The position numbers and the translations under genes are program-made. DNA of 64,000 bases from Daldinia sp. FL1419 (lineage: Eukaryota; Ascomycota; Sordariomycetes; Xylariales; Hypoxylaceae), in NCBI GenBank assembly GCA_025201765.1, contig MU623399.1, positions 124,001 through 188,000 of the forward strand. Reading direction: 5' to 3'. Within the stretch, counting starts at the first letter, position 1, and every line of letters begins with the position of its first letter. The notes beneath the pieces were generated by a model that worked only from the letters and a program-made list of their open reading frames with translations, made no database searches and was not told the DNA's origin. Positions 1 to 11,784 of the stretch are shown here, in pieces.

Positions 1-555
1 AGCGGTCGCGGACTACCGAGTTGGTGATGAGTTCCATAGCGTAAATCTTCTCTTCGATATCGGTCACCATCTTCGCGTGTCCAAACAGTGACGCGGAGCG
101 GTAGTTGTAACTGTGCGAGTTTGGCGTAAGCGAGAGAACTAGACCATCTACTTGGCTGGCAGCCACACAAATAGGCAGCCCTTCTTCTTCCCCTGGCGCA
201 GCGGTACCGCGGCTAGCGTTCCGGGATAGGTTCATGAAGCGTGACGAAACGTAGCCGTGGAGATATAGCTCTAGAACATCCCCTGTATCGGCACTAGGTC
301 GGTCAAATGAACCCATTTGACCTATCATAGGAAGAACGGTAGGAAAGGGGGAATCGGGAACGTTGAAGGAGACATGAAGAATAGGGCAGGCGTTCACTAT
401 TTGGTGGATAGTCTCTAGAGCATAGGTAGCTTGGGGAAAATTAGCGAATCCTCTATGTAATATAGTATCCTGATTATGAGCGTAATACCTCGAGAGTCAT
501 ATCGGTTGACTTTGTTGTAAGGCTGCTTGGGATACTCTAGGTCGAGGGAAGGCAT
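1..555 (-). CDS. Flavin-nucleotide-binding (pyridoxamine-phosphate-oxidase-like) protein, 5' part
   Basis: The 3' end lies beyond the left edge of the window. The model starts at the ATG at 555-553, with exon 1 at 489-555, an intron at 451-488 and exon 2 at 1-450. Exon 1 encodes MPSLDLEYPKQPYNKVNRYD, followed across the intron by SRGFANFPQATYALETIHQI and then the conserved NACPILHVSF stretch. Further on come PMIGQMGSF, LYLHGYVSSRFMNLS, ICVAASQVDGL and SHSYNYRSASLFG. This order is typical of fungal proteins with the FMN-binding split-barrel fold (Pyridox_ox_2 type), which are probably redox or flavin-linked; their substrate is unknown. The 38-nt intron is unusually short, but it is needed to keep the frame open, because the unspliced frame stops at once. 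Family assignment is good; function is only generic. Confidence 0.75.
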
Positions 556-968
556 TTTGAGAAATCTGGTTTACCTAATTCGTAGCTTTGACTTATATAG
601 ATAGTTGGATAGGTAGTTTGATTCATAAAAGTGAAACTCGACTTGTTTGATACGACTGATATTTAGGTTCTCTCAGTAGAGGTGACAACCCCTTTAAATA
701 CTTTTTTATACCAACGATTTCGAAGAGCTTGAGTTATGCTTGAATCATGACCCCTATTCTTTTTCCATTCTTATACCGGATCCAACTTGGAATATTCATT
801 CAACCCCCTAAGTTAGACGAGTTAAACAGTCAAACAGTTAAACATAGGCCTACGATGTCAATACCAAGGAACATAGGATATAGCATGGACAAATAGGAAG
901 CATATGATTGGTTAGATTGGGATATAGAAGATATGGACCTCTATGCTAGATCGGATCGGTAGGGATGA
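556..968. other. Intergenic spacer left of the LTR element
   Basis: About 0.4 kb of ordinary base composition carrying the presumed promoter of the minus-strand flavin-protein gene. It ends in GATGA (964-968), the left target-site duplication of the neighbouring element. No gene was seen. Confidence 0.6.
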
Positions 969-1119
969 TATCACACAATACACAGGAAAAATTATAATTA
1001 TAAAATTCAAGTTATTATTGTTATTATTAGAATTCTAAAATAAAGTAGTAAGGCTTTTTATGGAATTGTTGCAAGGGAAAAAATTTTTCCACGCTATTTT
1101 TAAACTTATTAATTTAATA
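969..1119. repeat. Left LTR (151 bp)
   Basis: Direct repeat of 6245-6395 with the same length. Shared blocks include TAAGGCTTTTTATGGAATT, TTGCAAGGGAAA and TTTTTCCACGCTATTTTT. Its last bases TTAATA match CCAACA of the right copy by C-to-T changes only. Confidence 0.85.
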
Positions 1120-4100
1120 TACCCCCCCAAATAAGCCTAATAGGCAAATTTAAAACATATAACATCAAAAAACGCAATCTTTTTATATCCCCAAATTGGT
1201 ATATTCCTTTGATCATACTTCTTTAATAATTTCCTCATTTATTTCCTATTTTTGCTATATCACCTCATCTACATTCTTAAACATTTTGGCTTTTAGATAA
1301 TTTGAAATATCCACCAAACCTATTTATTCTTTAAAATGGGCATATTTTTTTTTTAATAGTACTTTTGTAAGTTTGTTTATGTTTATATTTTTTAAATTAA
1401 TATAATTAATTTTAATATAATTTCTTTAAATTTTTTGTTTAAGTTAATAATTGTGTATATCTATGTACCTCAATTTTATTTTAAATTTCTTAATATTTTT
1501 AATAATTAATTTAATTGTTTATTTATTATTACATAATAAGAGTATAATTTAATCTTCAAATTTAATTTTAAAATTCTTAATTAATTATAATATATAAAAT
1601 CTTTCTTTTGTAGTTTAAATTAGGATAAGTAGTTTAGTTTTAATAATAAAAATAATAATTATATCTTATTTACTAATTTTTCAATCAATTATTCCACTAA
1701 ATAATTTTATTATATATATTTATAAACTCTTTCAATCAATTGTGTTATTAGTAAATAAAATATTGTTAGCAATTTTGAAGATGTTGTTTCCACTTAGTTC
1801 TAAAGTATATCCTTGTGTATGCTGGAGATATTGTATAATTCAATTAGCTGTTATATAATATTTCGGGTTTGGATTTAGGTTGAATCAGGCTAGTCTCAAA
1901 TAGGTAAATGCAATATTAAGTTAGGTAATCATTGCAGTATATAAGATTAAGCTTATTTTTTGTTAGTATTATTATATTGATTAAGGTAAAGTTATTTTTA
2001 TATAAGATAATAATTCTTTTTTTATTATAAGTATTTTAAGGATTCTTTTAATTGCTTTTATTAAATTAATAATTTTATTAATATAGGTAAATTAATTTAA
2101 TTAAATTTAATATTATGCTTAGTTTTAAATTATTTTAATTTTAAGAAATTATTGTAGTTTATTATTTTTAATTAATTTATATTATTTTTTAAATTTAGAG
2201 ATAATTAATTTAATTTTTAATTTAATTTCTTTTTAATATATTATAATAATATTATCCATATATATAAAAAAAAGGATTTTATTTTTAATAAATATGTATA
2301 ACTTTTAAAATATTAAGGTAAAATCGAATTTTTTTAGAGTTTATAAAAATTCTTATTACTAAAAAAAAGATAATTCTCAAAAACTATAAAATACTTTAAT
2401 AATATAAAATATCTTTCCTGATTGTTAATATCTTTGAGGTATATATATAAATATATTTCTTTTAAATTTTACATTTATAAATATATTTATTATATTATAT
2501 TATATAAATTTAAAATTGTATTTAATTATTATTATTATTAATATTTAAAAAGATTTTTTAATAAATATAAAGGTATAGATTTCTTTGTTACTAATTATTT
2601 ATTAATTTTTTCTTATTATTAAATATATTTTATATTGTTAGAAAAAATTGTGTTTATTAATTTTATAAATATAAATCCATATATATCTAAATATTTATTT
2701 ATTTTTATATTAATTATTTAATTATAATATAATCTTTTAAATATATATATTAATATAATTCTTAAAGTAAATTTATTTAATTTTTTAGAATATTTTATAT
2801 AATAAATAATTTTAAATATTTAAATATCATTTTAAAAATTTTAATAAATCTTTTCTATACATTTTCCCATATTTATTAATCTTTATTAAGAATATTTGAA
2901 TGGAATTATTTAAATTTTTTTTATTATATTAAAAGGATTAATAAATAAATCTTAATATTTTTATTTTATTAATTACACATTCTTTATACATATTAATCCT
3001 ACCTACTAAAAAATTAGTATAAAATGCTACTTTTTATAACATATAATATTCATTATTAGAAATAATATAAAAAATTATCAACATCTTAGTATAAATAGTA
3101 AATAAAATTATCAACAAAAAATTATCCAAAAAAAATAATAAATAAAAACATACCTTTATATAAGGGTAATTAATCTTTACAGCAAAAATTTCATCCCTTT
3201 TATCTAGTAACCCACCCAATTCTATTAATTTGTTAATTATATCCAATATATCCATATTTTTAGTTTACCTTAAAAGATTTGTTTAAATATTATTATATAT
3301 ATTTATTCCTTTTTTAAATTAAGAATTTTAAATAGATTTTAATAAGTTATTATATTAATTTATCTTATAAATCACCAATTTATTTTTAAGTTTATTTTAT
3401 AATTTTTAGAAATTACTATTAAAAACCTCGTTTTTTTTAAATGTAATATCTTTTAGTTCCACTATTTTATTAATATATAAGTTTTAAATTTTATATATAT
3501 TTATAAACACATAACCTATTAAAAAGCTTATCTATGTTTTGAAATTAAGTTTTTTTAATTTATTTAACTTTTTAAATATTATTGTTGCCATAGTGTAAGC
3601 CTTACAACTATATACCTGAAAATAACTTTATTAAAATTTTTGGTTGTAAACCGTAAAACCGTTGTTTGTATTAATATATATATAAAATTGATTGTATGGC
3701 ATTTACTAATTTATTTTATATTATAATATTCAATTATATAAATATATTATTATTTTATAAATTTTGGGTTATAAAAAGTAAAATAATTTTGAATATGCCT
3801 TTATAGCTTTTATCTTGTTTTTAATTACATTTTTTAAGTATTTAATAATATTATTTTAAACTTATATGTATATTACCGAAAACTCAATTTTCATATGTAG
3901 ACTTTTTAAGTAAATGCAAATTACTAACTTTTTTTCAATAATTTTTCGATTAGATTTTCAAATTTTTGGGGTAATGTTGTATTAAATTTTTAAGATATTA
4001 ATAAAATTTTTTAAGATTTTAATAATTAATACTACTATTTAATTTATAAAATAATAATTAAATATTATCTTAATCCATTAATTTATAATTAATAATAAGT

Positions 4101-6244
4101 TTATAAAATTATTATTTAATTTTTTAACATTATAAAAATTAAAAACTAATTTCACTCCTAGGATTTCATTAATATGTTTAAATACTTAACTTATTTAGCA
4201 TTTGACTTTAACAATAATACACGCCTTATAATCAATTATTTTAATTTTTTTAATTCAGATTCCAATACTTGTTTCAATAAGGTTTTTTAATACTTACAAA
4301 CCTGGATATCCTAATCTTAAATGTTATTTAAATACATTTATTATTAATATTCACCTTTTCCAATTAAGTTTGTTATATTATATATAAAATACTAATTTAA
4401 ATATTTTAAAAAAAATATTCTTAAATATGAATTAATTAAAATAATTAATAAATTTAATTATAGTTTTATTGTTTTAAAATCTTAAATAAATGTATTCCTA
4501 ATAGTTATTCTATTAATATCCTTACCTTCTAAAAATTTGTAAAAATATAAGGTTATAAGTGAAATTTGAATAATATGCTACATCTAAAAACCTAATTTTT
4601 ATAATATTATTAGTATATTTAATTTTAATATTAACATATCCATAACCTAATATTTGGACCTTATTATTTCCAACAATAATATATTCTCCTAAAAAAATTT
4701 TTTCATAGTTAATAAACCTTAATATTTAATTAAAAATATATATTATAATTCTTAAATCTAATATAATTAAATTTTTTAAAAAATAATAATTTATATTATA
4801 AATAATATTTATAATATTTGTTATAAATATTATTCTTAATTTTAAAATTATTATTTATTTTAATAATTAACTTTTATTTTTTTGGTTAATTACATTATTT
4901 TTATTTTTTTTTTTTTTTTTAGGGTTGTTAAAAACTTTTATTTTTGTTATTAATTTAGGGTTATATTTAATTTTTTCTTATATGAATATACTAAATTATA
5001 TATTAGCTTTAAAGTATTTAGGATGTTTTAATTCAATAATATAAAAACATTTTTCAATTTTATAAGAATTTAAATAAATTTTATATTTATTATGTTTATA
5101 TTTGTATGCTAGCGGATGTGGATATTAGTTAATATTTGTATTATTCTTTTTTCATTTATTTGAATTGTTTTAATATTTATTTAATTATTTATTTTATTTA
5201 ACTGGTTTTTTTTTGTAAAAATTTTCTTTTTTATTAAAATTGTTAATATTATTATTTTTGTGGTAAGTAACAAAAACACTTCTGTGGACCTTTCCTTTTC
5301 CTTTTTAATTTATACTTATAGTACAGGTATAATTTTTGAAAAAATGAGTAATATTTTTAAAAATTAGTGTTTTATTATTAATTTTTTTTTAATATATTAT
5401 TGTTTGAATGGATATTTATTTTTAAAATATTAATATTATTGCTTACAGGATAATTAAGAATTATTTTTATGAATTAATAATAATAGTAAATTTTTTATTT
5501 GTTTCATATAATATAACTATTTCTTAAGAAATAATCTATTCTTTTTAATTTTTAAGTTATTTTAAAAATAATATTATTATTTTTTTATAATATTTTTTAA
5601 TTTTATATTTATTAAAATTAATATTAAAAATTTTTTTAAAAATAATATATTTTTTTTAAATATTTTGGATTAAAAATAAAACCAACATTTAATAAAACTT
5701 TAATATAATTTTTATTATATAGTTTAAAAATTAGATTAATTTATTACATTCAATATTATACAAAACTATAACTTATATATATATTTATATATTTTTATTA
5801 TAGCAAAACTTTTTAATTGGCATAAGTTAGCTTATATTATAAAGGCAAACATCTATAATAAAACTATTAGGCATATTTATTATATTACCTCATTTACCTT
5901 TTTTAAAAGCTAACAAATTATTTGAATTTTTAAAATTAACTTCATAATCTTCAATATTTAATTATACTAACTAAAAAGTCAAAAAGAATAAAAATTTCCT
6001 TGTTAGATTGGAATTTTCTAAATTCAACCAATCCCACACATCTAAATTATAGGCTAAAATTATAAAGGTTTAATTCTATATTTCCTAATTGTTGGATATA
6101 AATAATTAACTTTTTCCTATAATATTTTCAAATAATATTATTTAATTAAATATAATTAAAATTATATTAAACATATATTTATACAATATAATCAAATTAA
6201 TATTAACCATATACTCATATCAAGATACAATTAAAACTTTTAAT

Positions 6245-6395
6245 TATTACATAATATATAAAAAAAATTATAATTATAAAATTTAAATTATTATTATTAT
6301 TATTAAAATTCTAGAATAGAGCAGTAAGGCTTTTTATGGAATTATTGCAAGGGAAAGAATTTTTCCACGCTATTTTTAGGCTTACTAATCCAACA
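6245..6395. repeat. Right LTR (151 bp)
   Basis: Partner of 969-1119. Its first 24 bases match the left copy with only C-to-T and G-to-A changes. It is followed directly by GATGA (6396-6400), identical to the five bases before the left LTR. Confidence 0.85.
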
Positions 6396-6400
6396 GATGA

Positions 6401-6927
6401 CCTGGAGAAAACCGGCAACTAAGTCGATTCCGGAAAGTCCATGCGACGATGAGGTTAGCAATTTTGCGAATACATACAGGGCGTGTTGAACCAAACTTCC
6501 AAATTCTTATTAACTAACCAACCTGCCAACTAAACTAGTGATTCAGAGAACGTGATAAAGTGCGAAATCGCAAATTGGCCAAGCTCGGGATTTGCTAATA
6601 ACATAAGGTCCAATTGCCGCCGGCTCCAAGTCCGTAGATGCTTTTCCGCGGCGGACCTTTTTTAGGTGCCATCTAAGGTAGGTAGGTACCTAAGGTAGGT
6701 ACCTATACGGTATCAAATGTGGCTTGAACGTCCCAACGGTACCTATAGATACCCCCTAGAACAAACACCCTAGGTTAGCACCAGCCACAGCATCCAAGCT
6801 AAGCTCCACCAAAAACTTCGTCGCATTGAATTGTGACATCGCGAATAATCCGCATTCCACGTCCCTCGTTCAATTCGAACCTTCAAATCTACCCGTCAAC
6901 CCTCTCGACGGTCGCCTATCATACACC
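6401..6927. other. Promoter-side spacer of the bL33m gene
   Basis: Normal composition returns abruptly after the element. At 6679-6715 lies a cluster of GGTAGGTACCTA-type motifs, seen repeatedly in spacers of this window. No gene was seen. Confidence 0.6.
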
Positions 6928-7275
6928 ATGGCGAAGAAACGTACGTCATAAAAAGCCTCCAGTATAAACTACAGTACAGCCAATAGCATCCTGCTAACTC
7001 CGAATCGTCCCATGCAGCGAAGACCCGTCTTCTCTCCGTGCGTCTTCTATCCATGGCCATGACAGGTTTCTTCTACACATACTCCCGCCCGCGAACGTCA
7101 CGGCCCATGAGCATGTTGAAATACGATCCAATCGGTGTGTTTCCTCCTACCTCCCAAGTGTAACCGACGAGCATACCAAGACTGCACATACAAATTTACT
7201 TCGCAGCTAATTTCCCGCTGTGCAATAGTTCGGAAAAAGGTGCTCTTCCTCGAACAAAAGCGAAGAGGAAAATAA
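6928..7275 (+). CDS. mrpl39: Mitochondrial large-subunit ribosomal protein bL33m (Mrpl39)
   Basis: This is a structural protein of the mitochondrial large ribosomal subunit. Three exons (6928-6940, 7018-7134, 7229-7275) give 58 residues, the usual size. The first exon is only 13 nt (MAKK plus one base). Exon 2 encodes PKTRLLSVRLLSMAMTGFF and SRPRTSRPMSMLKYDPI, and exon 3 gives VRKKVLFLEQKRRGK before TAA. The MAMTGFFYT, LKYDP and VLFLEQKR motifs are characteristic of fungal L39/bL33m. The splice phases agree (GTACGT..CAG, GTGTGT..TAG). The gene is converging with the coiled-coil gene on the minus strand. Its small size and split frames make it easy to miss in automatic annotation. Confidence 0.93.
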
Positions 7276-7812
7276 GAAATTAGAGCTCGATCCTGGTCTA
7301 AATATACGAAGCCTTCGTTCTCTACTACGAGTAGCGAAACCTCGAATATCATGCGCCGCCTACCACCGCTCACACGTCTTAAAGACTTGAATGCGTACAA
7401 GGATTGGTCTGAATAGACTATTTACGAACAGCTCTCAAGTTTGTGTATATATTTGTACATTACCTTAAGCGAGAACTGTTACATAAGGGCTGCTACGGCA
7501 TCTCGCCGTGCATAACATGGTGCATATCATAAAAAGTAAAATATCTATTACTGCGTAAAGCTCAACCACCACCCCTTTAAAGACCAAAGTCATCCGCCGC
7601 TGTGAATCTAATGGATGCTCTACATCTTGACCATTATAGGACGATTTTGAGCAAAAACTAGCAGAGATATAGTGGTCCCTCTATCTAGAATATACGTTGA
7701 TACCAAGCCCACCTTTGCTAAATATTTTGGAAGCAAATAGACTCCTAAGCGAGTTTTTTTTCTATGTTTGTTGATATGCACTGCGATTCTATTTGCAAAA
7801 TTTGTTGCCGCC
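7276..7812. other. Spacer between convergent genes
   Basis: It holds the 3' ends of bL33m (+) and of the coiled-coil gene (-). No further gene or structured element was recognised. Confidence 0.6.
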
Positions 7813-10800
7813 TTAATTATCTACGACGTCTTGCTCACAAGCCTGACTGTCTATCGGCCCTATTGTCTGGCAGGAAGTCAGAGTCGACTGGCTATCTGCT
7901 TCTTCCGTGGTACCGGAAACGGTAGATGACTGGCTGTGCGATGGTTCCTTGCTAGGGTTTTGCGAGCTGTAGGCCATTAGTCCGCGCGATTTCCTCTTGA
8001 TTGGGTCTTCATGAAACGAAGATCCGTTTGGACTCATTAATTTTCCCTTGGTCGATTCCTTGCCATCCGATGTGTGAGTCCGAAAATAGGTCGACGTTGA
8101 ACGGGATAGCTTAACCCTCTCTGCAATGTTAGGCTCCTGGGCTTCTAATTGGCTGGACTTAAAATTTCGTTGTTTCTTCGTTGGAGGTTCGCCGGCAATG
8201 CTATCAGAGTCCACCGAATTGGATATGCTTGTGTTGTGACCCGTGTGCCCACTGGAGCCTGCTTGGCCTGCTTCAACCTCGCCGTGGTCTATTTCTAGAA
8301 TGGATCCAGCCACGGGCCGATTATATATGCTATAGGTAGTAAGAGAAGGTTTGGAGCCACGTTTGGCGACTTTTCGCTTGGGGGGAAGTTGTGGTGCTGC
8401 TGCCGCTTGGATATTGGTGGAATCTATTGTGCTCCCGTTCAATTCCGCTTCTTCCGAAATATCATGAGCGATGACCTTCATAATCCCTCGCAAGGGTGCT
8501 GTGTGTCGTCTAGTACTCCTTTCTTGTTCCACGGTCATGGGAAGTGCGTGACCACCCTTAGTAACCGGTGACTTCACAATAACCTTTCGCTTAAATTCTA
8601 GAGACTCTCGCATATGAGGCATCACGTCGCTCTGTGGGTTGCTCATCAATATAAGACTGTTTGCAGGTTTTGTTGGTCGGTTTTGGTTGTGGTGGCCCGC
8701 TTCCGCGTCAGTTACTCTCGCATGGTGATACTCCAATGTGCCTGTCAGCTTTTTTTGAATCTCTAAGAGTTGTTTTAGTTGGTCGCTCATCTGGATCGCG
8801 TTTGGTTGATCCCTCGCTAGTCGTTGTAGTATGTGTTTCATTTGATCAACCTCAACTCGATTACGGGACCATCCTTCCAGGTTTTCCCGCAAAGTTTTCT
8901 GTTCGCTTCCATTTTCCTGCAGATCTGCGGTAATCTTTGTTATTGAGGTAGTTGCTGTTAGAACTTCATCCTGTATTTGTCGTAGATCACTACTTAAGGT
9001 GATCTTGCTGGTTTCCCCTTCTTGTCGCGACTTACTTAGCTCTTCTTCAAGTCGTACACGGGTTGCTTCTACATCCTCGAGCCGCTTCTTAGTAGATTCG
9101 AGATTTTCTCTTATTTCTTTTGTCTTTTCAGTAACAACTCGGGATACTTCTTGGTTATGTTGCTGCGCGTGGAGTTCTATCGTCTCCTGGTACTTGTTGA
9201 GCTCATTTTGAATATCCCTCTCCCTGTCTTCGAAAAGGCGGGCTTGCCTTCTCAATTCTTCTTGGAGAGCCTGGTGAGCTTTTTGAGATTCACTTAATAC
9301 AATCTCCTTTTCGTCCAGGGCCTTCTGGAGACGCTCAGTCTGTCCCGTCAAAGTCTTGATCCTCTCGTTTGTGGTTTGCTCGTTAATTGTAGCGATAGCT
9401 AATCGCCTCTCAAGCTCTTGGCGCTCTTCTGTCTCGTCATTTATGCGAATGTATAACCCATGTATTTCGTTTTGTAGGTCTTGAATATTCTGGATATGGT
9501 TATGAATATTCATATCAGAATTGTGCGCTCTCTCTTGCCAAATTGCGACGTCATTAAGCCCGGTCAATTTTTCACAAATACCCTCACATAGCAAACGGAT
9601 TTCCCCAATGCTTCCGTTCAGGTCCTCCTGGTCCATAATTGCTGAGTCTCGGCTTGATACGATAGAATCCTGAAATTCCGCGATTATTCTAATAGAAAGT
9701 TAACATTCGACTTATTCAAATGGCTCGAATTCATACGCCGTAGCTATGTTACTATGAACCTCTCTTAATTTCTCCAGTACTACTGCAGGATCAACGGTTT
9801 TCGAATTCGTCTGCTCCAGAGTCTTCAAAATCAGATCGATTCTGCAAAGTTAGCAAGCCTCGACTTGAGTTTAATAGAAAATCCTTACTTTTCTTCTTGA
9901 TTTCGAATGCGGGTCTCAGTATTCTGGGCATGCTTGTGGCTTTGCTTTATCTCATCTAAAAGCTTCTGGTTCTGTACTGACGCGGACTGAACTGAGTGCT
10001 CGTTTAATTTCTGGAATTGAGACAGATGCTCGGCAAGATCTTGGGAATGCTGTCTTTCGCGTTCGAGTTCCACCTCACAGTTCTTCAGCCCGTTTTCGAG
10101 GGACTTGATAGTCTCACCCACTTACTATACATTAGTATCAGCGTTGGAGTAGAGCTTGGGTATTTGACGTACGTTGATCGATGTGCTTATTGGCGTCCCT
10201 AACAACTGAAGCGACTTCTTGCTTCATCTCGTTTCTTAATCGCTCGAGAGTCGTAGATGCCTTTTCAATCGATTCTTCCCGTGCTTTCTTATTGTACTCA
10301 ATGTCTGCAGTTACCTTTTCGCAATCTTGTCTACACTGCACATAAAGCCGCTGCTGTTCGGCGATTGCTTCATTTAGCCGGACCCGGTAAGATCTCAACT
10401 TGTCTTCTAACCTTTTACGCGCTTCGGATGAGATGTTTGCTTTCTCCTGAACTTCTTGGTTCTGGCTACGAAGAGTTTCAAGCTCTGTTGACAAGCCATA
10501 AATCGTTTGATCGCGCTGCCCGATCGTCTCTCGGCATTTCCCAATAACTAAATCTTGGGATGCAACATGGTCCTCGAGCAGCTCTATTTTCTGCCCCCAG
10601 CGGTCTAGTAGTCGTTGGTTGTAGAGATGATTTATGTTCCAAGATTCTGCGAACTTCCTAAGATTTACTTCATTTTGTTCGCGCGTAGGTGTGTGCCGCT
10701 TATAATTTGCTCTGGGGGGAGCTCGCGGTTTCGAAATATTGGATGCTTGGGAACATGGCCTCGTAGACACGACTTCATATTCTGGGGCATCAAGTGGCAT

Positions 10801-11784
10801 AGGTCGCACAAGACCTTGAGCTTTATGCCGCTTATTTCTAGAACTCTTCGCGGCAATACTCTTGGAGTCATCCACCATAACGGCCTGCAGAGCTTGTTCC
10901 TGATTTTGAGGTCTCTTATGAACACCCGAATGTTTTATCGTCCCGGATGAAGGTCTCCTATTTGGCGCACTTCTTGGCTGTGCGGATGGAGGATCGGTAG
11001 AAGGTGATAATATAGCTTTTGTACGTGGCAACATGTTATGAGGGCTTATTTGTGCAAGAGCCTTTCTACGGGTATCCGAGATTGCCTTCGGGAGCTGAGC
11101 TTTGGGAAGAGGAGAATAATGAGGTGTCTGCACTTTCCCACTAGAATTCGGCCGGACCGTGTCGTCTAGGAAGGGGAAACTCAATGTGTCTTTAGCGGAT
11201 GTGGAACCGGATAGATTACCGCTCGGTGACTTGGTGTTACCGGGTATATTATCTGGGGCGTATTTAGGGTACACTACCATGTCGACTATCTCATCGTCGT
11301 CACGATCGTTATTACAATACAGCCTTGCCTCTTCTCTGTTGCTCACCAATATCGGAGGTTCTACTGGTCCATCTTGGCCATTGAAGCCGGAACTTCCAGA
11401 ATCCAGATTGGAATAAGAGCTGTCGTTCACGGGCTGAGGCTGAGGCTGAGGGGTCAAGTTTCCTTGTTGTGCACCTGGGCCATGAGATATCATTCGAGGA
11501 GGTGGCGCTTTGCCAAATTTGAAAAAAGTTCCTATCTCCTCAGTCGTCTCTACTACCGGGCGAGTGAAATAGTTCGCCTCTGTAGTTTGGGTAAGGGGAA
11601 TGTTCTGGGCTAATGCATCCATTGAAGAGTCTCTAATTATCGTATTATTATTCGCATCTTGCGAGTCTTCGTGGAGTTGAAGCAAGTTAGTCTGCCCGGA
11701 CGCTGCTTGACAACTAGGATCGATATATTTATTAGACTTTTGATTAGGCATATGTGCCCCGTCTCCGAAGGCCTCGCGTGACAT
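7813..11784 (-). CDS. Large coiled-coil protein of unknown function
   Basis: Four exons, complement(7813-9688, 9737-9841, 9889-10120, 10173-11784), give about 1274 residues; the introns are 47-52 nt and all phases fit. Residues 1 to about 380 are low-complexity and rich in Ser, Pro, Asn and Gln, including a short QPQPQPQ run. From about residue 385 (the region with NEVNLRKFAESWNINHLYNQ) to about 900 there are heptad-like stretches rich in E, Q, R, K and L with few prolines, typical of a long coiled coil. The last 300 residues are again disordered and basic, with KRKVAKRG, PPTKKQR and KRKSRG patches that could be nuclear localisation signals. No enzymatic domain is visible. A scaffold or nuclear structural role is possible but is inference only. 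I do not recognise a named orthologue. Confidence 0.8.

Larger units (their letters stand above)
969..6395. mobile_element. RIP-degraded LTR retrotransposon relic
   Basis: This 5427-bp segment is bounded by two direct repeats of exactly 151 bp (969-1119 and 6245-6395) and by the 5-bp direct duplication GATGA at 964-968 and 6396-6400. That is the structure of an inserted LTR retrotransposon. The interior is almost wholly A and T, has no open frame above about 75 codons, and differs sharply from both flanks. The LTRs differ from each other almost only by C/T and G/A transitions, which is the RIP signature. The LTR termini read TA..CA on the right copy and TA..TA on the left, compatible with an ancestral TG..CA. 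No reverse transcriptase, integrase or gag motif survives, so Copia or Gypsy membership cannot be told and the strand is not assigned. Confidence 0.85.

Noticed and set aside
3034..3255. 73-codon frame inside the A/T-rich element
   Set aside because: Ile/Asn/Lys/Tyr-rich by composition alone, without motif; expected by chance in about 85% A+T sequence.
7098..7400. 100-codon minus-strand frame
   Set aside because: Antisense of the bL33m exons, whose protein is recognisable.
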